This document shows, piece by piece, positions 62,973-64,000 of a DNA stretch of 64,000 nt. The notes beneath the pieces were generated by a model. It was not told the DNA's origin. It worked only from the letters and a program-made list of their open reading frames with translations, and made no database searches. Positions within the stretch are counted from its first letter, which is position 1, and every line of letters begins with the position of its first letter. Origin of the DNA: Bacteroides xylanisolvens XB1A (GTDB lineage Bacteria > Bacteroidota > Bacteroidia > Bacteroidales > Bacteroidaceae); contig NC_021017.1 of the NCBI RefSeq assembly GCF_000210075.1, positions 1,500,566-1,564,565 of the forward strand, given 5' to 3'. A program made the translations under genes and the position numbers.

Positions 62973-64000
62973 ATGGATAAAAAATTAATGAATTTATTAG
63001 GTGTCTGGCTGTTCGCTGTTGCGTCTGTATGTGCGTTGACCGCTTGCAGCGACAATGACACAGAAAATCCGGAGGGCGAAAAAACCGGCGGAGAAAATGG
63101 AAAACCGACTCCTGAAACCGTAGAGTTTATCAACTCCAACCTGGTGTACTGGGGAGATGAAGACGGAGTGGGGACGGATCACTTTGTACTCACTCTTTAT
63201 ACGGATATGGAAGTGGATGCTGCCGGTAATCCGATAGGGCCGGGCAAGATAATGGCGTTCAGCCTGAACGTTCCTCCGTTTGCTTCCGGAACCACGGAGT
63301 TTCCGCTTCCCGAAAGAACCTTTGATGCGGCACCGAACGGATACACGTTTAATGAATGGACATTCAACCTTGGCTACATGAACCAAATGGATCTGCCAAC
63401 CGGGAAAGTGGAGGTGCCTGCCGGTTCTTTCTACGGTGATGTGAAAGCACACTCCACCAGTGTCGATGCCGACTTGCTTTCCGGAGGTAAAATGACCGTG
63501 AAACGGAGTGCCGACGGCGAATATACAATCAGTGGCGTTTTGGTAGGTGACTTGTCGCTCAAACGTTATTTCACTTATACGGGAAAATTGACTACTATCG
63601 ACCGTCATGGAAGTACGGAAGAAATTCCGAACTCTACGCTGAACGCCGATCTCACTCTGAACGAATGGGCGCAGGCCCGTCTGCAAGATAAGGCCGATTT
63701 TTATTATTTGCAAGACGAATCGTGCCGGGTACTCGAACTCTACTTGGCAGAAGAGGGGGTAGGACTTGCCGAAACATGGCCGACGGGCAACGGAAGAGTG
63801 CTGAAGGTGGAATTTTTTGTAGAATGGGCTACGGATGTGACACAAGGTATTCCGGCTGGTACGTATAAAGTAGTGGCACGTGACGAAGAATCGAAGGGGA
63901 TTCCGCGAGAATTCCTGAAACCGGGAGGCATTGCTTCGGGTTATCCCAATGTATTTACGTATCCGGCAGGAACCTGGTACGAGAAAATATCCAACGGAAC
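62973..64000 (+). CDS. Lipoprotein, cut off by the window end
   Basis: Starts at 62973 and stays open to the last base (342 codons visible). Lipoprotein signal ending in LTAC, then SDNDTENPEGEKTGGENG, a linker typical of surface lipoproteins. The visible part is beta-rich with no recognised motif. It follows the hairpin at 62847-62909 and may be the last or a separately controlled member of the switchable locus. Confidence 0.75.
   Translation, partial: MDKKLMNLLGVWLFAVASVCALTACSDNDTENPEGEKTGGENGKPTPETVEFINSNLVYWGDEDGVGTDHFVLTLYTDMEVDAAGNPIGPGKIMAFSLNVPPFASGTTEFPLPERTFDAAPNGYTFNEWTFNLGYMNQMDLPTGKVEVPAGSFYGDVKAHSTSVDADLLSGGKMTVKRSADGEYTISGVLVGDLSLKRYFTYTGKLTTIDRHGSTEEIPNSTLNADLTLNEWAQARLQDKADFYYLQDESCRVLELYLAEEGVGLAETWPTGNGRVLKVEFFVEWATDVTQGIPAGTYKVVARDEESKGIPREFLKPGGIASGYPNVFTYPAGTWYEKISNG

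Noticed and set aside
62997-63845. 282-residue open frame antisense to the last lipoprotein
   Set aside because: The plus strand has a lipobox and stays open to the window end, with surface-lipoprotein linker residues; the antisense frame does not.

Overview
The window is chromosomal DNA from a Bacteroides species. The evidence is consistent: two SusC/SusD loci, many lipoproteins with a Cys lipobox, an ECF sigma/FecR-type anti-sigma pair, promoters of the Bacteroides type (TTTG, about 19 nt, TAnnTTTG), paired glutamate dehydrogenases, and a Ser-type sulfatase. The species cannot be fixed from the sequence alone.

Layout. 0-21.6 kb is mostly core metabolism on the minus strand: sulfatase, M24 peptidase, an NAD-type glutamate dehydrogenase, a prolyl oligopeptidase, an NADP-type glutamate dehydrogenase, and a malic enzyme translationally coupled to a 58-residue membrane protein. 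Plus-strand genes are set into this block: an AAA ATPase/HNH pair resembling the Septu (PtuAB) defence system, a receiver-receiver-PPDK-N protein, and two paralogous lipoproteins. 21.8-35.2 kb is a complete polysaccharide-utilisation locus: ECF sigma, anti-sigma, SusC with an STN signalling domain, SusD, a surface lipoprotein, two GH20 beta-hexosaminidases and an HGSNAT/NagX-like acyltransferase. It probably imports and trims N-acetylhexosamine-containing host glycans. A three-domain calcineurin-like phosphoesterase, gene remnants, an unknown lipoprotein and a YhcG-type nuclease follow. 40.4-47.7 kb holds an AraC regulator divergent from a tripartite RND efflux operon.

47.8-53.7 kb is an accessory patch: a coupled two-gene cassette with a palindromic operator, a truncated Rpn-family fragment, a NYN-domain RNase preceded by its own promoter plus a short hairpin/terminator RNA, a Lin1244-like protein, an amidase, an HNH nuclease, a four-copy 23-bp repeat array, and a DUF2693-like protein. 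No integrase or recombinase gene is visible.

53.7-64 kb is a second SusC/SusD locus (SusC, SusD, zinc metallohydrolase lipoprotein, DUF4302, BACON-type and one cut-off lipoprotein). Its most striking property is that the signal peptide and carboxypeptidase-regulatory domain of SusC, with their promoter, lie on the minus strand, detached from the receptor body on the plus strand. A 17-bp inverted repeat (53735-53751 and 54550-54566) sits at both breakpoints in the same codon phase, so inversion of the 832-bp segment would rebuild a full-length 1109-residue SusC. The window therefore appears to capture a phase-variable nutrient-import system in its OFF state.
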